From positions 1-12,334 of the forward strand of contig CAMLOU010000124.1 in NCBI GenBank assembly GCA_946481735.1: DNA of 12,334 nt, read 5' to 3'. Below the pieces are notes generated by a model, which was not told where the DNA came from, did not search any database, and saw only the letters and a list, made by a program, of their open reading frames with translations. The stretch's first letter is position 1; every line of letters begins with the position of its first letter. The stretch is from an uncultured Cellvibrio sp. Its GTDB lineage: Bacteria; Pseudomonadota; Gammaproteobacteria; Pseudomonadales; Cellvibrionaceae. The translations under genes and the position numbers were made by a program. Below are positions 6,742 through 12,334 of this stretch, in pieces.

Positions 6742-7359
6742 TCAGAAAGAGCGCTCCGGCACCGTTACAATATCCGAAGGCTGCAGCGGATAATTGGTGC
6801 TGACATCACCCTTGTTGACCAGATCATTCAAACGTACCGGGTATACTTTTACGGTACCTTTCACTTTGCGGTAAAGCTTGGCGCCATTCCCGGAGGCAAA
6901 TTCGTTAGTCCCGCCGGCGAGTAATACGAGATCCAATACCGTCATGCCTTCGCGGTAGGGAATAGATTGCGGGTTGTTCACCGCGCCGGTAATGCGCACG
7001 CGACGCTGGAAATCTGAACTGCTGGGGTTGGTGACAATGACGGTTACCTGCGGACTGCGCACATAATTGGTGAGCCCCTTGACGATGTTGTCCGATAGCT
7101 CCGTGGTGGTCAGGTTAGCCGCTGCGATATCGCCAATCAGCGGCATGGAAATTTTTCCATCCGGACGCACAGGTACAGATACCGATAATTCCGGATTGCG
7201 CCACACGTTGATATCCAGCGCATCGCCTACACCGATCCGATATTCCTCCAGTACGCCCGCACCATCGCTCGCCGGTGGTGCAACGGTTTTATTACCGGAG
7301 CACGCGCCGATCAAAGCGCCTATCATCATCACGCTGATCAACCAGATAAACTTTTTCAC
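6742..7359 (-). CDS. XrtA-system polysaccharide export lipoprotein (short Wza/OPX family, TIGR03027-like)
   Basis: Members form periplasmic or outer-membrane rings through which capsule or exopolysaccharide leaves the cell. The 205-residue product has a signal peptide with lipobox IGAC (Cys20). A polysaccharide-export domain covers about 38-110 (EYRIGVGDALDINVW, RPDGKISMPLIGDI, YVRSPQVTVIV). One SLBB-type domain covers about 118-200 (RVRITGAVNNP, then MTVLDLVLLAGG). E. coli Wza is about 380 residues and crosses the outer membrane with a C-terminal helix; this protein has neither the second SLBB repeat nor that helix, so it probably needs a separate pore. The start is GTG at 7359, supported by AAGGAG 7 bases upstream (7372-7367). 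The gene follows the sugar-transferase gene after 38 bases. Confidence 0.93.
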   Translation of the reverse strand: MKKFIWLISVMMIGALIGACSGNKTVAPPASDGAGVLEEYRIGVGDALDINVWRNPELSVSVPVRPDGKISMPLIGDIAAANLTTTELSDNIVKGLTNYVRSPQVTVIVTNPSSSDFQRRVRITGAVNNPQSIPYREGMTVLDLVLLAGGTNEFASGNGAKLYRKVKGTVKVYPVRLNDLVNKGDVSTNYPLQPSDIVTVPERSF

Positions 7360-7366
7360 GCTCTCA

Positions 7367-7372
7367 CTCCTT
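7367..7372 (-). promoter_or_regulatory. Ribosome-binding site that fixes a GTG start
   Basis: AAGGAG on the minus strand lies 7 bases before the GTG at 7359. The next residues give a normal lysine-led lipoprotein signal peptide, so the GTG start is well supported. Confidence 0.75.
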
Positions 7373-7397
7373 CATCGAGTTTGTGGCAGCAGGTAGA

Positions 7398-8816
7398 TTA
7401 ATGCACACCCTTGCCTAACAGAATAATTTCCACCGTCTGGATCATGATTAACATGTCCATCAGAAAACTGTGGTTCTTGGTGTAGTACAAATCGTATTGC
7501 AATTTATTCTTGGCATCTTCAACGGATGCGCCGTAGGGATATTTCAGTTGCGCCCAGCCCATCAGGCCGGGCTTCACCTTGTGGCGCATGTCGTAAAAGG
7601 GTATTTGCTTGCCCAGGTCGCTGACAAATTCCGGGCGCTCCGGGCGCGGGCCCACAAAGCTCATGGAACCAGTAAGCACGTTGTACAGCTGGGGAAGCTC
7701 ATCGAGGCGAGTATTGCGAATGAAAGCGCCGACACGGGTCACGCGGGAATCATTTTTTTGTGCCCAGATCGCCTTGCCGCCGGCTTCAGCATCCTGACGC
7801 ATGCTGCGAAACTTATAGATACGAAAGGTTTTGCCGTTTAATCCGACGCGCAGCTGGTGATACAGGATCGGGCCGGGGCTGTCGAGCCTTACCGCCAGAG
7901 CGGTCAATAACATAAACGGCCAGAGCACCAGAAAAAACAGCGAGGCCAAGGCCAGGTCAAACAGGCGTTTGGCAATAGAACGCCGTTTCGAATATTTGAA
8001 ACCGTCGGAAAACAACATCCAGCTGGGCTTGAGTAAGGTGATATCGATCTTGCCCAATTCGCGCTCACAAAAACTCAGCGCATCGCTCGACGGCACACCC
8101 GCCAGTTTACAATCAATAAATTCATTCAGTGGAAATGAGCCGCCTTCACCGCGACGGCGCTCATTGGGCGAGACAACAATTTCAGAAATTTGATTTTGTT
8201 TAACGAAACTTAACCAGTCTTGTGGTTCGTCGATCAACAGCTTCGGATCAACCTCCACCGGCTCGCGCGCATTGGCGACACACCCGGCAATTTGCACACC
8301 CAACACATCAACTTCCGGCGCAAGATCCTGCAACAGGGTTTTGGCCCGTTCGCCGGCACCGTACAAAATGACCCGGCGTTTCAATTTGGCCGTATCGACG
8401 ACAGCCAAAAATAACCAGCGCGTAATAAATACCAGAACCGTTGCAATGATTACGCCCCAAAAAATAAAACTCTGGTTGATTAAATCACCGGGGGTCATCA
8501 GGTTTAATAAAAACAGGGCGACACTGCCGAGCAAAAAGAAACTGACCAAGGTGCGCAGCATCATGCTCGCATTGCCTTCGCGCACCATTGCAGAATAGAC
8601 ACCCATCGACAGCGTACAACAGCTCATGACCGCCGAGAAAACCAGGACAGGAAACCATTGGAATACGATCGTCTCCGAATCCACCTGGTCGCGTGTGATA
8701 TAGGCGTCCACCCGCTGTGCCAGCCACGCGGCCAACATCAGTAACAATGCCTCGGCAATCCCGAGGTAGAGATAAGGCAGATGAACGTAGTGTTTGCTCA
8801 GACGAATATACGACAA
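7398..8816 (-). CDS. XrtA-system initiating sugar transferase (polyprenyl glycosylphosphotransferase, TIGR03013-like)
   Basis: This enzyme transfers a sugar-1-phosphate from a UDP-sugar to undecaprenyl phosphate, the first membrane step of repeat-unit assembly. The 472 residues show four membrane segments (about 16-36, 52-74, 87-107, 117-138), a Rossmann-like middle region beginning ILYGAGERA (150-158), a hydrophobic segment at about 284-310 and the catalytic domain. Hallmarks are KRLFDL (283-288), [14 protein letters not shown] (312-325), KFRSMR (335-340), Asp372-Glu373 in [18 protein letters not shown] (389-397) and KPGLMGWAQ (415-423). The start is TTG at 8816, fixed by AAAAGGA 7 bases upstream (8830-8824). 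It is the first gene of the minus-strand unit, just downstream of a TATAAT box. The sugar it transfers cannot be read from the sequence. Confidence 0.93.
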   Translation of the reverse strand: MSYIRLSKHYVHLPYLYLGIAEALLLMLAAWLAQRVDAYITRDQVDSETIVFQWFPVLVFSAVMSCCTLSMGVYSAMVREGNASMMLRTLVSFFLLGSVALFLLNLMTPGDLINQSFIFWGVIIATVLVFITRWLFLAVVDTAKLKRRVILYGAGERAKTLLQDLAPEVDVLGVQIAGCVANAREPVEVDPKLLIDEPQDWLSFVKQNQISEIVVSPNERRRGEGGSFPLNEFIDCKLAGVPSSDALSFCERELGKIDITLLKPSWMLFSDGFKYSKRRSIAKRLFDLALASLFFLVLWPFMLLTALAVRLDSPGPILYHQLRVGLNGKTFRIYKFRSMRQDAEAGGKAIWAQKNDSRVTRVGAFIRNTRLDELPQLYNVLTGSMSFVGPRPERPEFVSDLGKQIPFYDMRHKVKPGLMGWAQLKYPYGASVEDAKNKLQYDLYYTKNHSFLMDMLIMIQTVEIILLGKGVH

Positions 8817-8823
8817 AGCTTAA

Positions 8824-8830
8824 TCCTTTT
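8824..8830 (-). promoter_or_regulatory. Ribosome-binding site that fixes a TTG start
   Basis: AAAAGGA on the minus strand lies 7 bases before the TTG at 8816. The resulting N-terminus fits the sugar-transferase family, so the rare start codon is credible. Confidence 0.7.
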
Positions 8831-8863
8831 AAGCGGCTGTTATTGAACGCAAAATGAGCCGGC

Positions 8864-8869
8864 ATTATA
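8864..8869 (-). promoter_or_regulatory. Candidate -10 box of the five-gene export unit
   Basis: The minus strand reads a perfect TATAAT. A start near 8857 would leave a leader of about 40 bases before the TTG at 8816. The -35 region is poor: the best match near 8888-8893 is TCGAGT. An activator may therefore be needed. TTGTCA at 8885-8880 is too close to serve as the -35 box. Confidence 0.4.
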
Positions 8870-8960
8870 GCGGGTTTTGTGACAAATACTCGACTACTCA
8901 GGCTGCGATTGGAACGCTTATTTACAGAGTGTCGGAATTCATTACAGGTCGCTGTGCAGC

Positions 8961-8990
8961 TTTACATTTTCACGCACGGTGCCATACAAA
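8961..8990 (+). promoter_or_regulatory. Weak candidate promoter of the sugar-nucleotide unit
   Basis: TTTACA (8961-8966) matches the -35 consensus at five of six positions. TACAAA (8985-8990), 18 bases downstream, matches the -10 at four of six. It would give a leader of about 65 bases before the ATG at 9060. It is only a pattern match. Confidence 0.25.
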
Positions 8991-9059
8991 AAACGCCATC
9001 AAATGTGGTAACTTAGCCGCCCACTGGATCAACTGAACGCCCAAGGAAATTCACCCATC

Positions 9060-10334
9060 ATGTTTGCCAGCAACCCCACCCTTTGCATCATCGGTCTCGG
9101 CTATGTCGGCCTGCCTCTGGCGGTCGAATTCGGCAAGAAAATTACCACTATCGGATTCGATATCAATCAGCACCGGATCGACGAATTGCGGCGCGGTGTC
9201 GACCATACCTTAGAGCTGGATGCGGCCGAACTCAACGAAGCGAAATCCTTGCGTTACACAACGCACGAAGACGACATCAAAGGTTGTGATGTTTACATCG
9301 TCACGGTGCCCACACCGATCAATGACAGCAAGCAACCTGACCTGACGCCGCTGGAAAAAGCCTCGCAACTGCTGGGGCGGGTGATCGGCAAGAACAGCAT
9401 CGTGGTGTTTGAGTCCACGGTATACCCCGGTTGCACTGAAGAAATCTGTGTCCCGCTGATCGAGCGCGGGTCGGGCCTGGTGTTTAACCGCGACTTTTTT
9501 GCCGGCTACAGTCCCGAGCGGATCAACCCCGGCGACAAGCAACACCGGGTACACAACATCACCAAGATCACCTCCGGTTCTACCCCGGAGGTCGCCGAAT
9601 ATGTCGATCAGCTGTACCGCAAAATCGTGGTGGTCGGCACGCATAAGGCCAGCAGCATCAAGGTGGCGGAAGCAGCCAAGGTAATCGAAAATACCCAGCG
9701 CGATATCAACATTGCGCTGATCAACGAGCTGGCACTGATCTTCAAACGCCTGAATATCGACACGCTGGAAGTGCTTGAAGCGGCCGGAACCAAATGGAAT
9801 TTCCTGCCCTTTCGTCCCGGCCTGGTGGGTGGCCATTGCATCAGCGTTGACCCTTATTACCTCACCCATAAAGCACAGCAGGTCGGTTATAACCCCGAAG
9901 TGATTCTGGCCGGCCGGCGCATCAATGACGGCATGGGCAACTTTATTGCGGATTCGGTGGTGAAATTGATGACCCAGCGCAAGACCCACGTGGTGGATTC
10001 CAACATCCTGATTATGGGCCTGACCTTCAAGGAAAACTGCCCGGATTTGCGCAATACCCGCGTCATCGACATCATCCACGAACTGCAAAAATACAATGCG
10101 AATGTGCATGTGTACGACCCATGGGCGGATAAAGCCGAGGCCCAACATGAATATGGCCTGGATCTGATTGATAAGCCCCAGTCAGGGGGGTACGATGCGG
10201 TCATTCTGTGTGTCGGCCATCAAAAATTTCGTGAACTCGGCGCCGACGCAATTCGTGCCTTTGGCAAACCCAACCATGTGCTCTTCGATGTCAAACACAT
10301 CCTGCCTAAAGAGGCAGTGGACGCACGCTTGTAA
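9060..10334 (+). CDS. tviB: UDP-N-acetylglucosamine 6-dehydrogenase, TviB/WbpO-like
   Basis: This cytoplasmic enzyme oxidises C6 of a UDP-N-acetylhexosamine in two NAD-dependent steps to give the uronic acid, a precursor for acidic polysaccharides. The 424 residues match the Vi-antigen TviB type along their whole length. They include [17 protein letters not shown] (10-26, the NAD-binding GxGxxG), [29 protein letters not shown] (150-160), and [12 protein letters not shown] (204-215) with the likely catalytic Lys207 and Asn211. The nucleophile Cys260 lies in [15 protein letters not shown], and [15 protein letters not shown] comes later. The usual Gly after GGHCI is Ser262 here, a small change. 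The ATG at 9060 follows AAGGAA (9043-9048) at a rather long spacing of 11 bases. It is the first gene of the plus-strand unit. The substrate is inferred from family resemblance; UDP-GlcNAc is favoured over UDP-glucose. Confidence 0.92.
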   Translation: MFASNPTLCIIGLGYVGLPLAVEFGKKITTIGFDINQHRIDELRRGVDHTLELDAAELNEAKSLRYTTHEDDIKGCDVYIVTVPTPINDSKQPDLTPLEKASQLLGRVIGKNSIVVFESTVYPGCTEEICVPLIERGSGLVFNRDFFAGYSPERINPGDKQHRVHNITKITSGSTPEVAEYVDQLYRKIVVVGTHKASSIKVAEAAKVIENTQRDINIALINELALIFKRLNIDTLEVLEAAGTKWNFLPFRPGLVGGHCISVDPYYLTHKAQQVGYNPEVILAGRRINDGMGNFIADSVVKLMTQRKTHVVDSNILIMGLTFKENCPDLRNTRVIDIIHELQKYNANVHVYDPWADKAEAQHEYGLDLIDKPQSGGYDAVILCVGHQKFRELGADAIRAFGKPNHVLFDVKHILPKEAVDARL

Positions 10335-10351
10335 TCAATTAAGGATTTCCC

Positions 10352-11359
10352 ATGAAAGTGTTAGTGACCGGCACCGCCGGATTTATCGGTTCCAGCCTGG
10401 CCAAACGTTTATTGGCGCGCGGTGATGAAGTGGTCGGTGTCGATAATCTTAACGATTATTACGATGTGCAAATCAAGAAAGACCGCCTCGCACAATTGTT
10501 GCCGCAATCCGGCTTCACCGATGTGCGCGCCAACATTGAAGACAAAGCGGCCATCGACAAGATTTTTAAGGAACACAAACCGGATCGCGTGGTGAACCTG
10601 GCGGCCCAGGCGGGTGTGCGTTATTCGTTGATCAACCCGCACGCCTACATTGATTCCAATATCACCGGCTTTTTAAATATCCTCGAAGCTTGTCGCCACA
10701 TCGGTACCGAACACCTGGTGTATGCGTCCAGCAGCTCTGTGTACGGCGCCAACACCGCTATGCCGTTTTCCGTGCACAACAACGTGGATCACCCGGTCAG
10801 CCTGTACGCCACCAGCAAAAAAGCCAACGAATTGATGGCACATACCTACAGCCATTTATTCAATATCCCCACCACCGGCTTGCGCTTTTTTACCGTGTAC
10901 GGTCCCTGGGGCCGCCCGGATATGGCGTTATTTATTTTCACGAAAAAAATTCTCGCCGGCGAACCCATTGATGTATTCAACTTCGGCCATCACCGCCGCG
11001 ACTTCACCTACATCGACGACATCGTCGAAGGCGTGATCCGCACACTTGATCATGTCGCACCGGCCAACCCGCAATGGAACGGCGACACACCGGACCCCGC
11101 CACCTCCAAAGCGCCGTACCGCATCTACAACATCGGCAGTAATAATCCGGTGGAATTGTTGCGTTACATTGAGGTGCTGGAAGATTGCCTCGGCAAAAAA
11201 GCGATCAAGAATTTATTGCCCTTGCAACCCGGCGATGTACCGGACACCTACGCCGATGTCGACGCGCTGATTGAAGACGTGGACTACAAACCCACCACGC
11301 CAGTGGAAACCGGCATCGACAATTTCGTGAAGTGGTATCGCGATTATTACAAGGTATAA
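10352..11359 (+). CDS. NAD-dependent sugar epimerase, UDP-glucuronate 4-epimerase type
   Basis: This short-chain-dehydrogenase-type enzyme is expected to invert C4 of a UDP-uronic acid (UDP-GlcA to UDP-GalA in the LpsL/Cap1J group). The 335 residues show [10 protein letters not shown] (7-16, NAD-binding GxxGxxG), VDNLNDYYD (30-38), AAQAGVRYS (84-92), the Ser-rich SSSSVYG (126-132) and the catalytic Tyr152 and Lys156 in [26 protein letters not shown] and [12 protein letters not shown] follow, all hallmarks of this group. The length is normal. AAGGA (10341-10345) lies 6 bases before the ATG, and the gap from the dehydrogenase is 17 bases. The partner dehydrogenase is of the HexNAc type, so the true substrate may be the N-acetyl uronic acid or a UDP-GlcA made elsewhere. 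Confidence 0.92.
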   Translation: MKVLVTGTAGFIGSSLAKRLLARGDEVVGVDNLNDYYDVQIKKDRLAQLLPQSGFTDVRANIEDKAAIDKIFKEHKPDRVVNLAAQAGVRYSLINPHAYIDSNITGFLNILEACRHIGTEHLVYASSSSVYGANTAMPFSVHNNVDHPVSLYATSKKANELMAHTYSHLFNIPTTGLRFFTVYGPWGRPDMALFIFTKKILAGEPIDVFNFGHHRRDFTYIDDIVEGVIRTLDHVAPANPQWNGDTPDPATSKAPYRIYNIGSNNPVELLRYIEVLEDCLGKKAIKNLLPLQPGDVPDTYADVDALIEDVDYKPTTPVETGIDNFVKWYRDYYKV

Positions 11360-11370
11360 AGGCAGAGGTT

Positions 11371-12318
11371 ATGAAAACACACGCAGTGACGCACGCCATG
11401 ACCGTCGACGTGGAGGACTACTACCAGGTCGCCGCCTTCGCCAAGGTCGTTAAGCCGGACGAATGGTCGCAATGGCCGTCACGGGTGGAAGACAACACGG
11501 ATAAGTTGCTGCAACTGTTCGACGACGCCGGAATCAAGATCACCTTCTTTATCCTCGGCTGGGTGGCGGAGCGCCACCCAGAGCTGGTTAAACGCATCCA
11601 CGCCCAGGGCCATGAAATTGCTTCCCACGGCTACAGCCATCAGCTGATTTACACCCAGACACCGGCCGTCTTCCGCGACGAAACCGCGCGCTCGAAGCAG
11701 ATACTGGAAGGCATCATCAATACCCCGGTGACCGGCTACCGCGCCGCCAGCTACTCGATCACTCGTAAATCGCTCTGGGCGCTGGATATCCTCGCAGAGC
11801 TGGGCTTCACCTGGGACTCCAGCATCTTCCCGACACGCCACGACAACTACGGCATCCCCGGCAGCCCGGAAGCCCCCTACACCATCGTAACCAGCAGCGG
11901 CGCCCGCCTGACGGAATTCCCGCTCACTACCGCCAAGGTACTCGGGCAAGCCATACCCGCCGCGGGCGGCGGATACTTCCGCCAATACCCCTACGCCCTG
12001 TCGCGCTGGCTGTTCGACCGCGCCAGCCTCAACCAGACCAAACCGCAAATCTTCTACCTGCACCCCTGGGAGATCGACCCGGACCAACCGCGCATCCCCA
12101 ACGCCAGCTGGTTCTCACGCTTTCGCCACTACACCAACCTCAAGCGCTGCCTGCCGCGCCTGGAACGCATGATCGACGACTTCCCGTTCGGCACCATCAG
12201 CCAAAGCCTGGGCTCCGTCGCCATCAGCCAGACCCTGACGCTGCAAGACCTGGCCGGATCGCCGGAAAATATCGTCTCAACCAAATTGGCCATGGACTCA
12301 GGCCGCCGAGACAAGTAA
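11371..12318 (+). CDS. XrtA-system polysaccharide deacetylase (CE4/NodB-like, DUF3473 type)
   Basis: This enzyme probably removes N- or O-acetyl groups from the exopolysaccharide or its precursors, as CE4 metal-dependent deacetylases do. From the ATG at 11371 it has 315 residues and no signal peptide. The start MTVDVEDYYQ (10-19) carries the motif-1 acidic residues Asp13 and Asp16. Motif 2 is SHGYSH, with His86 and His90 as metal ligands, and motif 3 is GYRAASYSI (122-130). LWALDILAELGF, SSIFPTRHDNYGIP, AGGGYFRQYP and YLHPWEIDPDQPR (with His231) are typical of the XrtA-locus subgroup. The usual Pro after RA in motif 3 is Ala126. A GTG at 11332 would overlap the epimerase; I prefer the ATG, which follows AAAGG (11358-11362) by 8 bases. 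The gene starts 11 bases after the epimerase stop, so the three genes look like one operon. About 40 residues beyond the usual last motif form an ordinary-looking tail. Confidence 0.92.
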   Translation: MKTHAVTHAMTVDVEDYYQVAAFAKVVKPDEWSQWPSRVEDNTDKLLQLFDDAGIKITFFILGWVAERHPELVKRIHAQGHEIASHGYSHQLIYTQTPAVFRDETARSKQILEGIINTPVTGYRAASYSITRKSLWALDILAELGFTWDSSIFPTRHDNYGIPGSPEAPYTIVTSSGARLTEFPLTTAKVLGQAIPAAGGGYFRQYPYALSRWLFDRASLNQTKPQIFYLHPWEIDPDQPRIPNASWFSRFRHYTNLKRCLPRLERMIDDFPFGTISQSLGSVAISQTLTLQDLAGSPENIVSTKLAMDSGRRDK

Positions 12319-12334
12319 AATCGCCGACCTTCTG

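Larger units (their letters stand above)
8817..9059. other. Divergent promoter region between the export unit and the sugar-nucleotide unit
   Basis: This 243-base gap separates two oppositely transcribed units and must hold promoters for both unless one starts from an internal site. It contains a TATAAT toward the left unit and a weaker candidate toward the right unit, listed separately. I found no ops/JUMPstart-like GGCGGTAG element, no convincing -24/-12 site and no riboswitch-like structure. Confidence 0.6.

Noticed and set aside
8947..8960. GG-N10-GC pattern upstream of the dehydrogenase gene
   Set aside because: Only the GG and GC match; the rest of the -24 and -12 boxes is unlike the consensus.
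9210..10148. Long open frame of 312 codons on the minus strand
   Set aside because: It lies wholly inside the well-supported TviB-like gene on the other strand, has no recognisable domain, and arises from codon bias of the real gene.
11479..12087. Open frame of 202 codons on the minus strand
   Set aside because: It is antisense to the deacetylase gene, has no motif, and its length reflects the GC-rich codon use of that gene.
11371..12318. Higher GC in the deacetylase gene as a sign of recent transfer
   Set aside because: Hand counts gave about 60% in 11401-11460 and 12001-12060 and 42% in 1561-1620, but parts of the epimerase gene are also about 60% and others 35%, so the local variation is too large to support it.

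Overview
The window is one end of an exosortase A (XrtA/EpsH-type, PEP-CTERM-associated) exopolysaccharide locus from a Gram-negative bacterium, most likely a gammaproteobacterium. The lipobox lipoproteins, the outer-membrane barrel and the XrtA gene set support Gram-negative. A long serine-rich linker in a secreted lipoprotein resembles those of Cellvibrio, Saccharophagus and Teredinibacter, so Cellvibrionaceae is a reasonable but unproven guess. No RNA gene, CRISPR array, insertion sequence or phage gene was seen.

Layout. (1) 1-410, plus strand: the C-terminal end of a DegT/DnrJ/EryC1/StrS sugar aminotransferase that enters from the left. (2) 465-2643, minus strand: an exosortase fused to an EpsI-like domain (xrtA), preceded by a small lipoprotein with a poly-Ser linker and one fibronectin-III-like domain. 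(3) 2644-3082: a 439-base gap with a candidate promoter for the lipoprotein/xrtA pair and a cluster of TGGCA/TGCCA inverted repeats. (4) 3083-8816, minus strand: a compact five-gene unit, in transcription order an initiating polyprenyl-phosphate sugar transferase, a short Wza-like export lipoprotein, a Wzz-like chain-length protein, a P-loop-degenerate relative of bacterial tyrosine kinases, and an outer-membrane beta-barrel protein. (5) 8817-9059: a divergent promoter region. (6) 9060-12318, plus strand: a TviB-like UDP-N-acetylhexosamine 6-dehydrogenase, a UDP-glucuronate 4-epimerase-type enzyme and an XrtA-locus polysaccharide deacetylase, with gaps of 17 and 11 bases. Further genes of the locus probably follow on the right.

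How it fits together (inference from known families). The plus-strand enzymes make uronic-acid sugar nucleotides and deacetylate the polymer. The transferase loads the first sugar phosphate on undecaprenyl phosphate. The chain-length protein and the degenerate kinase control polymer length at the inner membrane. The export lipoprotein and the barrel take the polymer across the periplasm and outer membrane. The exosortase would process PEP-CTERM proteins that associate with this polymer, but no PEP-CTERM substrate gene lies in the window.

The most notable points are the tyrosine-kinase relative that has lost its Walker A lysine and C-terminal tyrosines, the poly-Ser/FN3 lipoprotein paired with the exosortase, and the inverted-repeat cluster at 3030-3068. 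The architecture as a whole is a known type; the novelty lies in these details.
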